Shown piece after piece: positions 26,262 to 34,745 of a stretch of DNA of 64,000 bases (positions are counted from its first letter, which is position 1; every line of letters begins with the position of its first letter). The notes beneath the pieces were generated by a model. That model saw only the letters and a list, made by a program, of their open reading frames with translations. It ran no database searches and had not been told where the DNA came from. The translations under genes and the position numbers were made by a program. Source of the stretch: Anoxynatronum buryatiense (lineage in GTDB: Bacteria; Bacillota; Clostridia; Peptostreptococcales; Tindalliaceae); contig NZ_FXUF01000005.1 of assembly GCF_900182905.1 (NCBI RefSeq), positions 62,001-126,000 of the forward strand, written 5' to 3'.

Positions 26262-26710
26262 TATATAAGTAGACCGCTGATTTCAATGGGTGACCTAGCG
26301 GGTCGCCCATTTACTATCCAGCCCCCCATCAAACTTAACGTGAGGTTTTCCACATACAGTTTTTCTGTTCTCTTCATCAAATGCAGTTACAGTTATTCCT
26401 AAGCAAGTTTGAGCAGTTTCCCTTCAAGCCATTTTTTGACTGTTTCCAGCTACTGCGCTTATTCTTGTTGGTACGCTGTTTTTGAAAATTTCCTATTGTG
26501 AAGCCCCAGAAAATCATATCCATCTTTGCCGTCTTTGATATTGACGATTTTGCTATTCTTTGGGTTGCTCGCCCGATTCACCGGTGCTTTGTCACAGGGC
26601 TTTAATCTTAGGATTTCTCCACCAGTTGCCTGTTAGCAGCTACTGAACATCTTGATACTAACTCAGACTGGACTTTCACCCGTTGGACTGCGCTCATGCA
26701 GGGCGTGCAC
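26262..26710 (-). mobile_element. Degenerate group II intron remnant inserted behind the sod terminator
   Basis: Read on the minus strand it begins GTGCACGCCC (group II GUGYG-like 5' end), exactly after the T run of the sod terminator. It continues with a domain-I-like segment (AACGGGTGAAAGTCC). A short remnant of the reverse transcriptase follows: about 25 codons containing DGKDGYDFLGLHNRKF and then a stop. The end is a domain-V-like hairpin (AACTGTATGTGG ... CACGTTAAGTTTG) and GGGGGGCTGG. More than 1.5 kb of intron coding sequence is missing, so it is inactive. Class C group II introns are known to insert after terminator hairpins, which fits. The 3' boundary is approximate. Confidence 0.78.
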
Positions 26711-26712
26711 CC

Positions 26713-26746
26713 AAAAAGAGTCAACCTCCTGAGAGATTGACTCTTT
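26713..26746 (-). terminator. Intrinsic terminator of the superoxide dismutase gene
   Basis: AAAGAGTCAA and TTGACTCTTT form a perfect 10-bp stem on the minus strand, followed directly by further T residues and then the group II intron 5' end. Confidence 0.9.
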
Positions 26747-26777
26747 GATCTGATTACATTACCTCTGCTGATCGTCG

Positions 26778-27872
26778 CTATTTGGCTTCTGAATAGCGCC
26801 TTGCCACTTCATCCCAGTTCACAATAAACCAGAAGTTGCTTACATAATCCCCACGCATATTCTGGTAAGTGAGGTAGTATGCATGTTCCCAAACATCAAG
26901 TCCGAGAAGCGGTATTTGCCCCTCCATATAAGGGCTGTCCTGGTTTGCGGTACTTATTACTTTCAAGTCGCCATTATCTACCACCAACCACGCCCAACCG
27001 CTACCAAAGCGACTTTTCGCGGCTTCTTCAAATTCATTTCTAAACTCTTCGAAGTTTCCAAACGTTTCATCAATCCTGGCTGCCAGTTCCCCGGCAGGCA
27101 TTCTCATTTCATTATCCGCCAGAGCAGGAGACATAACCTCCCAAAACAGTTCATGATTGGTATGGCCACCGACATGATTTCTAATGGTATTTATAACAGA
27201 AGCTGGCAGGTCTGTAGGTAAATCATTAAACCCAGCCAAAAGTTCCACCGAGGTTAAATCATGCAGCTGTGGGAACTCTGCCAAGCCACTATTGGCAGAA
27301 TTTACATATGCATTGTGGTGTCGGGTATGATGGATATTCATTGTCATTTCATCAATATAGGGCTCCAGGGAATCATAAGTGTAAGGCAAAGGGTTTAAAT
27401 TGAATGGGTAGGTTTGTTCTTCAGCAGGCGTTATATCTTCCCGAACTGAGATCCCCTGTACAACAGGGAAGGTTATTTTCGCCCCAAAGAGCTCCACCAC
27501 TGTATTGATGGGAATCATCGCCTGATTACCCACGATAATCGCTGGGGTTTCCATCTCAAGTGGAGTGCCGCCAACGTTGATGATGCGCTCCCCGATGGGT
27601 GCCATCACCGTCAGATTATCCTTTTCAATCATGACGGTCTTCGTCTCTTTCTGCCATGTCACTGTAGCACCCAAGGCTTCAAAAACTGCCCGCATCGGTA
27701 CCAGTACGACACCATCAACATTGACAGAAGCCGTAGGGGCATTAATCAGTTCATCATTAACCATGATCCGGTTTCCTCCTGCATCGACAGTTGTTGCAAA
27801 AGTGACCTGAACCATCGCTAACAGTAATGCGATCGTGGCTACCAGTGTGATATGATTCCTAAATCTTTTCAC
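26778..27872 (-). CDS. Exported Mn/Fe superoxide dismutase with N-terminal copper-amine-oxidase-like domain, 364 aa
   Basis: Converts superoxide to peroxide and oxygen. Residues 1-27 are a signal peptide. About 30-145 are a copper-amine-oxidase N-terminal-like domain (GVVLVPMRAVFEALGATVTW; VGNQAMIPINTVVELFGA), which here probably anchors or positions the enzyme outside the membrane. Residues 155-364 are a complete superoxide dismutase close in pattern to E. coli SodA, with metal ligands H181, H240, D326 and H330. STANQDSP (Gln) and GGHTNH favour Mn use. GTG start behind AAGGAGGAG. Most SodA proteins are cytoplasmic and about 200 residues, so the fusion is unusual. It is monocistronic. Confidence 0.93.
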   Translation of the reverse strand: MKRFRNHITLVATIALLLAMVQVTFATTVDAGGNRIMVNDELINAPTASVNVDGVVLVPMRAVFEALGATVTWQKETKTVMIEKDNLTVMAPIGERIINVGGTPLEMETPAIIVGNQAMIPINTVVELFGAKITFPVVQGISVREDITPAEEQTYPFNLNPLPYTYDSLEPYIDEMTMNIHHTRHHNAYVNSANSGLAEFPQLHDLTSVELLAGFNDLPTDLPASVINTIRNHVGGHTNHELFWEVMSPALADNEMRMPAGELAARIDETFGNFEEFRNEFEEAAKSRFGSGWAWLVVDNGDLKVISTANQDSPYMEGQIPLLGLDVWEHAYYLTYQNMRGDYVSNFWFIVNWDEVARRYSEAK

Positions 27873-28148
27873 GGTACTCCTCCTTAAAATTTTCCCTGTA
27901 AATAGCAGCTTTCAATTGCTAATAGTCATTATTTTCTGAATGCCCCGCCATTGTCTCTGGCAAACAGTCATCTTCTCTAATAAATAGTCATTGTTTCTAA
28001 TCCAGTAAGAATTTTTATTTGGGAATTCCTCAGTGTGCTTGCTGCCCGCAGTACCCTGGCAAGGTCACCAGGGGTACTATTTCATGACAACTATTTTGAT
28101 CTTCCATCAAAATAGAAACAATTAGCGGCTTGCTGGGCACACGTGCAC
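27873..28148. other. Promoter region of sod with direct and inverted repeats
   Basis: Three loose copies of TAGTCATTRTTTCT-like sequence occur at about 27920, 27963 and 27986. A perfect inverted repeat CTATTTTGAT-CTTCC-ATCAAAATAG lies at 28091-28115. These could be stress-regulator operators. I see no consensus PerR or Fur box and no assured -35/-10 pair. Confidence 0.5.
28091..28115. repeat. Perfect 10-bp inverted repeat upstream of sod
   Basis: CTATTTTGAT and ATCAAAATAG are separated by five bases. It lies 219 bases upstream of the sod start and 33 bases from the terminator of the flavoprotein gene. Operator or hairpin; undecided. Confidence 0.55.
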
Positions 28149-28175
28149 AAAAAAACCGGGATGTGCTCCCGGTTT
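28149..28175 (-). terminator. Intrinsic terminator of the fumarate-reductase-like gene
   Basis: On the minus strand AAACCGGG ... CCCGGTTT is followed by a run of T residues (seven in all), 28 bases after the stop codon. Confidence 0.92.
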
Positions 28176-28202
28176 CAAATTGAATGAAATATGGTTTGCC
28201 GG

Positions 28203-30182
28203 TTATCGTCCCATCGCCCACTTGCCGGCCTCTTCACCACCCAGTCTTCCTGAGGTGAAGGCATACCCGATGCCCACACCGTTGCCCACATAGGTGTCGT
28301 TGTAAAGCACACCGGCAGCTTCCATACCCACGGCATAGAGACCGCCAATGGGTACCCGGGCTTCATTCAACACTTGAAAGTTGCGATTAATGGTCAGACC
28401 GCCAATGGATCCCAGGTTGTTGATTTCGGCAATGATGGCGTAGTAAGGGCCTTCACTGCCCATAGGCAGCAGGTATTCGGACGCTTTACCAAAGGCACTG
28501 TCAGTTCCTGATTCAGCTGCTTCTTCGTAATGGCGGAAGGTTTCGGTGAAGACGGTCACATCCATCCCGGCGTTTTCTGCCAATGCTTCAATGGTCTCAC
28601 CCTTGAAGCCATTGCCCTGTTCCACCATGGTGTCAAAGACCTCATAGACGTTCTCCCAGGGATTTTCCAGGGTGAACTGCTCTGCAAAGGAGGCGTAGAA
28701 TTCCGGCGGCATTCCCGGCAGGCGGGGGGCCTGAATCCCGCTCATCCCCGTACTTTCCAGGGCATCCAGCTGAGTCGCCGACACAATCACATAGTGGAAG
28801 GGGCCGTGGAAGGCGCTGGTGTTGGCAGCTGCCACGGCTTTCAGGGTGGCGGCTTCATCCCGGAAACGGGCACCGGAAGTTCCCACATTCATCAGTGTGG
28901 GCAGGTAGGTGAGCATCAGGGGATAACTGGCTTCAAAGGGTTCATACACTGTTTTCAGATCGGCTGTTCCCCGGGCCAGGGTTTGGTGGAGCATCTGGCC
29001 TCCGAAGTTGTCGGGCACCCGTGCTCCCGCTTCCCAGGCCATTTGCAGGCCTTCTCCCACGTTCTGCCCCAATCCGCCGTTGACACCTTCGAAACCGAAG
29101 TGTTCTTTCACCATTTCCCGGTTGGCTGCATAGCCGCCGGTGGCCAATACCACACTTTTAGCTGTGATTTCCAGCGTGGTACCGTCTGCCTGTTCTGCCA
29201 CAACGCCGGTAACATCGCCGTTTTCGCTGGTGATGAGGGACTTTGCCGTGGTTTCGGTGATCACCTGACCGCCCTGTTGTTCCACCGAAGCTGCCAGCAT
29301 GCTGCGCAGTGTTTCCTCACGGGTGTCATAGGGCGGCAGCATGTGCATCTGTTCATTGAAGAAGTTCAGGAACATGGTTTCATAGCCCCGTTCCTTCAGC
29401 CAGTCATAGGTTTCCCCGGACTGGGTGACGTACCTGCGAATCACTGCTGCGTCCACTCGCCAGTGGCTGTCTTCAATCCAGTGAGTGATAGCAGCTTCCA
29501 GATCAACTTCCAGCTCGTTTTCCAGGGCGATGGTGGAGTTGAAGAACTTGCCGGCCCAGGAAAGGTTGCTGGCCCCTCCGATGACACCGGTTTTCTCCAG
29601 AAGGATCACCGATGCCCCTTCTTCAGCTGCTACAATGGCTGCTGAAACGCCGGAGGCTCCACCGCCGATCACCACCACGTCGGCTGCCAGCTCTTCCACC
29701 ACGCCGTCTCCCGGGCGCACCACTGCGGCAGCTTTCAGAGCTGACACATCGCCATCGGCCTGTAAAACCGCTGCTTCAACTGCTGCCAGCATGGCCTGGC
29801 TGGAGATGGTGGCACCACTGACCACATCTGCTGCCAGGGTCTGGCCTTCCAAAATCTGGTCTTTCACCCGCTCAAGGGCGGCATCGCCCAAGCCGGCAGT
29901 TTCCGCCTGGCTGACGATGGCAATTTCGGTGATGGCCGTCTCACTAAAAGTGACTTCCACCACCACCGGGCCGCTGTGACCCGTTGCTTCTGCCGTATAG
30001 GTTCCCGGTGTATATCCCTGTGCTGTTGTCTGTTGGGCAGGGGCTGGTTCTTCATCGGCAGCGGGTGCCGGAGCCGGCTGGGTACAGCCTGCCACCAGTG
30101 ACACCACCAGCATCAGGCACAGTGCCAGCAGCCATGTTCTTTTCAGCCTTGATGACTTCTCAGCATTGGTTAACGGTTTCAT
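28203..30182 (-). CDS. Lipoprotein FMN-binding, FAD-dependent fumarate-reductase-like flavoprotein, 659 aa
   Basis: Probably an extracytoplasmic reductase of the fumarate/urocanate/methacrylate reductase group. A lipoprotein signal ends VSLVAGC (C33). A Pro/Ala-rich linker follows, then an FMN-binding domain at about 55-140 with DVVSGATISS (SGAT 122-125, where FMN is attached covalently in such domains). The FAD domain starts DVVVIGGGASGVSAAI near 168 and continues to the end, with the active-site region ETFRHYEEAAESG and the FAD-contacting GGLTINRNFQVL / GGLYAVGMEAAGVLY. ATG behind AGGAGG. No cytochrome gene adjoins, so electrons probably come from a membrane flavin/quinone system. The substrate is not determinable. 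Confidence 0.93.
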   Translation of the reverse strand: MKPLTNAEKSSRLKRTWLLALCLMLVVSLVAGCTQPAPAPAADEEPAPAQQTTAQGYTPGTYTAEATGHSGPVVVEVTFSETAITEIAIVSQAETAGLGDAALERVKDQILEGQTLAADVVSGATISSQAMLAAVEAAVLQADGDVSALKAAAVVRPGDGVVEELAADVVVIGGGASGVSAAIVAAEEGASVILLEKTGVIGGASNLSWAGKFFNSTIALENELEVDLEAAITHWIEDSHWRVDAAVIRRYVTQSGETYDWLKERGYETMFLNFFNEQMHMLPPYDTREETLRSMLAASVEQQGGQVITETTAKSLITSENGDVTGVVAEQADGTTLEITAKSVVLATGGYAANREMVKEHFGFEGVNGGLGQNVGEGLQMAWEAGARVPDNFGGQMLHQTLARGTADLKTVYEPFEASYPLMLTYLPTLMNVGTSGARFRDEAATLKAVAAANTSAFHGPFHYVIVSATQLDALESTGMSGIQAPRLPGMPPEFYASFAEQFTLENPWENVYEVFDTMVEQGNGFKGETIEALAENAGMDVTVFTETFRHYEEAAESGTDSAFGKASEYLLPMGSEGPYYAIIAEINNLGSIGGLTINRNFQVLNEARVPIGGLYAVGMEAAGVLYNDTYVGNGVGIGYAFTSGRLGGEEAGKWAMGR

Positions 30183-30329
30183 TTCATTTCCTCCTGTTCT
30201 CCAAGGTTTTTCAGTGAATTGGATGGGTGCAACAAGACACTTTATCTCTCGTTACTCTATCTCCACTGTAAACCCTGGTGCAGCACCGGAGTCAATGATT
30301 TTGTTAAAAAATAATCGAAGTTATCTGGT

Positions 30330-31139
30330 TTAAGAAACTGGAATATTGACCTCCAAATAGGCCCATCGTTTCCCCTGGTGCCGGTGGGTCAGCACAATCT
30401 TCCCAAAAACATCCCCATCAGGATGCAGGCCTTGCCCCCTGATGTTTTCCAGCATAAAGACAATGGATTTACGGGTGATATCTTCATCGCCGGTCCCTCG
30501 AATCACCGCCGTCAGGCAGGAGGCCGGTGGAATGATTTCGATGTGTTCATCAATGGTGATCTGCCGTCGTGCCGCCTCATCCACTTCCATGGCCAATCCC
30601 CAGCTGTAGGGAAATATGGCCGCCTCTGACGTGATGGCTTCCTGTTCAATGCGAAAGGAAAAAAAGGCAAAGGGCAGGCTGTTCATCCATTCACTGACCC
30701 GTTGCAACAGGGCTTCGTTTTTCAGCAGGGTGTTCATGTCTGTTTGCCGCAGCCTGTAAAAACCTGGCATCTGGCGAAAATAGCATTGGTTCAGGCGCGT
30801 GTTCAGAGCAGCAATCTCTTCGTTTGTTTCTTTCAGCCGCTGTAACTGCCTTTCTTTTTCCCGAATTTCTGCTTCCAGTGTTTGTGCTGCCTGCTGCAGA
30901 CTGCCGGTAATCTGCTGCAAGGGCACATCTCCTGTGAGGCGGGCAGCTTCAGGCAGTGAAAGGGACAGGCTGCGGAGCCATCGGCTGCTTAGCAGATTGC
31001 GGGCATCCAGGTCATCGAAGTAGCGATATTGGTTCTTGTCATTTTTCATGGGGCTGATGATGCCGTGCTTTTCGTAAAGCCGCAGGGTGTCCACCGTGAC
31101 TCCCAAAAGAGCGGCAAATTCACCAATGGTATATTTCAC
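30330..31139 (-). CDS. MerR-family transcriptional regulator, 269 aa
   Basis: N-terminal MerR winged helix (YTIGEFAALLGVTVDTLRLYEKHGIIS, residues 3-30; QYRYFDDLDARNL), then a dimerisation coiled coil at about 80-120. The C-terminal domain of 150 residues resembles GyrI/BmrR-type ligand sensors in layout. GTG start behind AAGGTG. It begins 13 bases after the MFS gene stop on the same strand, so it is cotranscribed and is likely to control that transporter. The ligand is unknown; the family as a whole often senses drugs or metals. Confidence 0.9.
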   Translation of the reverse strand: MKYTIGEFAALLGVTVDTLRLYEKHGIISPMKNDKNQYRYFDDLDARNLLSSRWLRSLSLSLPEAARLTGDVPLQQITGSLQQAAQTLEAEIREKERQLQRLKETNEEIAALNTRLNQCYFRQMPGFYRLRQTDMNTLLKNEALLQRVSEWMNSLPFAFFSFRIEQEAITSEAAIFPYSWGLAMEVDEAARRQITIDEHIEIIPPASCLTAVIRGTGDEDITRKSIVFMLENIRGQGLHPDGDVFGKIVLTHRHQGKRWAYLEVNIPVS

Positions 31140-31152
31140 GGGGTAATCACCT

Positions 31153-32349
31153 TCATGTGATGGCTCCTTTCTTTTCCTTCACCCACAAATGGTTGTTGAC
31201 CGCCACGCTGACCATCATCAGAGCGATGGCCATGACAACCGCTGCCATGCCGATAAAAATGCCGAACTGGTCTGACAGCGCTCCTGTGATAATGGGCATC
31301 ATCACTGAACCGATGCCGCTGATGATGAGTAAAATCCCCATGGCCATGGGGTACTCCTTTAAGGTGCCTCCCACGCTGGCCACCGTGGTGGGATAAATGC
31401 CTGCCATGGAGAAACCCAGGCCCATGATGGCGATGGTAATCACCGTCACTTGCCGGGTTGACAACAGGAGCAGGTAGAAAAGGGCAAAACCCAGACCCAT
31501 GGCAGTGAGCAGCTTCTCCTTGGGGATGCGTGATCCAATGTAGGTGCAGGTGAGTCTGCCCGCCAGAATCACTGTCCACAAAAGTGCATTGAGCACCTGG
31601 GCATAGGCGGTTGTCATGATTCCCGCATCAATGAAATATTTCACCAGCCAGCCGGTGATGGCCGCCTCGGCACAGAGGTAGAAAAAAAGAATGCCCACTC
31701 CCACCTGAAAATTCCTGTTTTTCATGAACTCATATGAAGTGACTTTTCTCTTCTTTCTGGCGGTATCATCCAGATTCATTCGGGAGAAGAATCCCATGGC
31801 CAGGATCACAAGAAAGACCACAAAGCCTGTGGCGATACGCCAGCCGCCGGCGCCGCCAAGATGCATGGAAAGAATGACGATGAAGGGTGCTGTCAGGGCG
31901 CCGATGGCAAAAATGCTGTGAAGCAGGTTGAGTGCTGCCGGATTGCTGTCTGATACTTCATTCACCACTGTGTTATTGAAATTGGCAATGCTTCCCCGGC
32001 TGATTCCAATAAATAGGAACCCCAGCAACAGCCATACCGGGTTGCCTGTTGTCATCATGATGATGAAGCCCACTGCCACAAAACTGCATAAAAACAGAAT
32101 GGCTTTTTTTCGGCCCAGATATACCGGCAGAATGCCTGCAATGAACCCGGCAGCCAGATTGCCCACCTGGTGAGCCGACAGCAGGCTGCCGCTGATGGTG
32201 TTGCTCAGGCTGTATTCACTGCTGATAAGGGGCAGCAGTGACCCCAGCATCACTGCATAGATGCCGTTGACGGCAAAAACAAAAAAACAGCACTTAAGAA
32301 TATACTGTTCGTCGCTGGTGAGGTGGGTGTAGAAAGAAGGTTTGCTCAT
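31153..32349 (-). CDS. MFS transporter, 398 aa (possible His-rich N-terminal extension)
   Basis: Twelve hydrophobic segments of a major facilitator protein start at FVFAVNGIYAVMLGSLLPL. The loop motif YLGRKKAILF lies between segments 2 and 3. I chose the ATG at 32349; its AGGAG is 12 bases upstream, a bit far. The open frame continues 39 codons further to a TTG with no ribosome site. That extension is repetitive and His/Thr/Glu-rich (HTSHTKHTEHTEHKAHAE) and may be spurious or a metal-binding tail. The gene precedes a MerR regulator, suggesting regulated efflux of a toxic or small compound. The substrate is unknown. Confidence 0.88.
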   Translation of the reverse strand: MSKPSFYTHLTSDEQYILKCCFFVFAVNGIYAVMLGSLLPLISSEYSLSNTISGSLLSAHQVGNLAAGFIAGILPVYLGRKKAILFLCSFVAVGFIIMMTTGNPVWLLLGFLFIGISRGSIANFNNTVVNEVSDSNPAALNLLHSIFAIGALTAPFIVILSMHLGGAGGWRIATGFVVFLVILAMGFFSRMNLDDTARKKRKVTSYEFMKNRNFQVGVGILFFYLCAEAAITGWLVKYFIDAGIMTTAYAQVLNALLWTVILAGRLTCTYIGSRIPKEKLLTAMGLGFALFYLLLLSTRQVTVITIAIMGLGFSMAGIYPTTVASVGGTLKEYPMAMGILLIISGIGSVMMPIITGALSDQFGIFIGMAAVVMAIALMMVSVAVNNHLWVKEKKGAIT

Positions 32350-32547
32350 TGGTTTATGCTGCTCCTGTCTTGTATGTTCTGCAGGTTCTGCATGCGCTTT
32401 ATGTTCAGTATGCTCCGTATGTTTCGTGTGGGATGTGTGGCAGGTACCATACGCCAGTTTGGCCAACAGATGATGGTTTGTGATGGTTTGCGGATGATGG
32501 TGCTTCTGGCGGCTATGCCATTACCTGATGCATTGTTCACTGATGCA

Positions 32548-32991
32548 TTACTCTCTGATAAACCGAATGGTCAGGGGATAGCGGTAATCTTCATTGTTGG
32601 AGGCTTTCATGGTGGCAATAATGGAGCAGATGAGGTCCAGCAGCCCAAAAATAATGAATCCTAAAATGCCAATAAGGATGAGGGATAAAATACCGGAAAC
32701 AAAAAAGGCAATCATGAGGGTGATCTGAAAATTCAATGCTTCGGCGGCATGGCGCTTGGCAAAGGGCTTGCTTTGATCCACCAGTAAGTAAATGATCAGC
32801 GGTACCAAAAATCCGGTGACCAGTCCCAGTAAATGGGCGATCATGGCCAGGCCTCTTCCCGGTTGCTCACCCCTGTATTCTTGATGCTGCTGATAATCCT
32901 GCCGATAAACGGGCTGGTTTTGCTGTGGATGCTGATGGTGTTGGTTTTCCTGATTCTCCTGTTGTTGATATCGTTCTTCATAGTTAACCAT
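32548..32991 (-). CDS. DUF4870 family membrane protein, 147 aa
   Basis: The first 45 residues are a Gln/His-rich low-complexity tail (ENQHHQHPQQNQ). Three hydrophobic segments at about 47-70, 90-115 and 105-128 follow the DUF4870 pattern: LAMIAHLLGLVTGFLVPLII, then KRHAAEALNFQITL, then a last helix before RYPLTIRFI. ATG behind AAAGGAAG. It stands 206 bases downstream of the histidine kinase and 198 bases upstream of the MFS gene on the same strand. The function is unknown; it is a small membrane component. Confidence 0.85.
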   Translation of the reverse strand: MVNYEERYQQQENQENQHHQHPQQNQPVYRQDYQQHQEYRGEQPGRGLAMIAHLLGLVTGFLVPLIIYLLVDQSKPFAKRHAAEALNFQITLMIAFFVSGILSLILIGILGFIIFGLLDLICSIIATMKASNNEDYRYPLTIRFIRE

Positions 32992-33197
32992 TGGTTGTCT
33001 TCCTTTCTGTTACCACTTGTTTTGTCATCTTGCTCTCCTATATTCTACACGTTTTGTCACTCATTTGTCTCATTTTTTGTTATTTGCATCACTTCACCTG
33101 AGCGTTCCCCTGATTCCCTTCCCACCACTTTCTATATTCTTTTCTTTCGTTACATTTTCTTCATTTTCTTCATTAGGGTTCAATCCCATCGGTTTCT

Positions 33198-34745
33198 TCA
33201 CTGGGATTCAAACCCGTCGGGCTGCTCAGTCACCGCTTTTTCAGAAGCTGCAACAGCAGCTTTTTTAGGCAGCATAATGGTGGTGCGGGTGCCGATATCC
33301 ACCCGGCTGATCACTTCCACATGACCGTGATGACGCTGGATAATCCATTTGGCAATGGCCAGCCCCAACCCTGAGCCGCCGGTTTTTCGCGCCCGGGATT
33401 CGTCAGACCGGTAAAACCTGTCAAAAATATGGGGCAGGTCTTCCGGTTCAATGCCAATGCCGTTATCCTGTACGGTGATGTGCACCTGGCTGTCCATCTG
33501 ATTCACCCGCAGTGAGATCACTTCGCCTGCAGGGGTATATTTCATGCTGTTTTCCAGCAAAATGCGGATGGCCTGCTTCATCAGCTGCCGGTCTGCCGTC
33601 AGCAGGGCCGCTGTTTGCAGCCGGGTTTCAAAAATGTGATGGGGATCAATGAGCCGGGCTTCTTTCACGATTTCTTCCACCAGTTCTCCCGCTTCCACCG
33701 ATTCCAGATGCAGCTGCATGGATTCGTTGTCTCCCCGGGCCAGAAAAAGCAGCTGTTCCACCAGGGCTTTCATACTTTCAGTTTCTCCCTTAATGGCATC
33801 AATGGATTCCTGAAGAGTTTTTTCATCCTTTTTGCCCCATCGGTCCAACAGGTTCACATAACCCTGAATCACCGATATGGGGGTGCGCAGTTCGTGGGAA
33901 GCGTCTGAAACAAATCTGACCTGGGACTGGTAGGCAGCATTGATGCGGTTCAACATCTGGTTGATGGCCTGGGCCAGCTCTTTCAGTTCTTTCTGGGATT
34001 CATCCACCGCCAGGCGCCTGTCAAGCTGGCTGGCATCAATACTGCTGATTTCTCCTGCCAAATTTTTCAGGCCGGTTCCGTCGGCCCCCAGTGCTGCCAC
34101 CTGATCGTTCAGGCTTCTGGTGGTGGCCGCCATGTCTGCAATGGGCTTCAGGGTCTTGCGAATGGCCCCGACGCCTTCCACCAGACTGCCCAGGAAGACA
34201 AAAAGCTCCAGCGCCAGAAGCAGGATCCCTGCCAGCAACAGGCGGTTCAGGTCAGGCCCGATCTGATAGATGATTTCATGGGGTTGGTGATGGATCGTCA
34301 GGTTCATGTGATAAGTGGCTTGGTCAATTCGCTGGGCCAGGGAAATATCCTGCTGGCGGGGTGGCAGTTTCAGATCACGCCGGGCTTCCAGTGATTCCAC
34401 CGGAAGCATTTCTTGCAAAGCCCGCGGGAGAAGACGTCCGGATGGCTCCACCACACCATTTTTCACAGTTTCTGAACGCACCTGAAACCCCTTTTCTTCG
34501 AAAAGGGGCTGGTAAACCATGTAGGTGGCATTTTCCAGACTGTCGATGACCATCTGTGTTTCTCGTTCGATGCGAAAGAGAGTAGTGCCGATGACCCCGA
34601 TGACCAGCACCAGGTTCACGGTGAAAAAGGCAGAAAACAGCATGACCGCCAGGTGAACATTCAGCTTCAACGCCAGGGAAGATTTTATTTTGTCGGTCAG
34701 AGAGGCTCCTCTTCCACCACTTTTGTGGCCTTTCTGTTTATTCAT
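33198..34745 (-). CDS. Sensor histidine kinase, 515 aa
   Basis: A membrane sensor with a first transmembrane helix near 32-56 and an external sensor of about 115 residues without a recognised fold. A second helix lies near 168-190, then a HAMP-like linker, the HisKA box DASHELRTPISVIQGYVNLL (phospho-acceptor His) near 285, and an HATPase domain with N (LLENSMKYTPAG), G1 (DNGIGIEPED), F and G2 (GGSGLGLAIAKWI) boxes. The ATG at 34745 overlaps the end of the response regulator gene, so the pair is coupled. Partner: the OmpR-type regulator upstream. The signal is unknown. Confidence 0.95.
   Translation of the reverse strand: MNKQKGHKSGGRGASLTDKIKSSLALKLNVHLAVMLFSAFFTVNLVLVIGVIGTTLFRIERETQMVIDSLENATYMVYQPLFEEKGFQVRSETVKNGVVEPSGRLLPRALQEMLPVESLEARRDLKLPPRQQDISLAQRIDQATYHMNLTIHHQPHEIIYQIGPDLNRLLLAGILLLALELFVFLGSLVEGVGAIRKTLKPIADMAATTRSLNDQVAALGADGTGLKNLAGEISSIDASQLDRRLAVDESQKELKELAQAINQMLNRINAAYQSQVRFVSDASHELRTPISVIQGYVNLLDRWGKKDEKTLQESIDAIKGETESMKALVEQLLFLARGDNESMQLHLESVEAGELVEEIVKEARLIDPHHIFETRLQTAALLTADRQLMKQAIRILLENSMKYTPAGEVISLRVNQMDSQVHITVQDNGIGIEPEDLPHIFDRFYRSDESRARKTGGSGLGLAIAKWIIQRHHGHVEVISRVDIGTRTTIMLPKKAAVAASEKAVTEQPDGFESQ

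Noticed and set aside
28530-29645. 371-codon plus-strand frame opposite the flavoprotein gene
   Set aside because: Antisense shadow of a GC-rich coding gene with a clear family, ribosome site and terminator; no domain seen in the antisense product.
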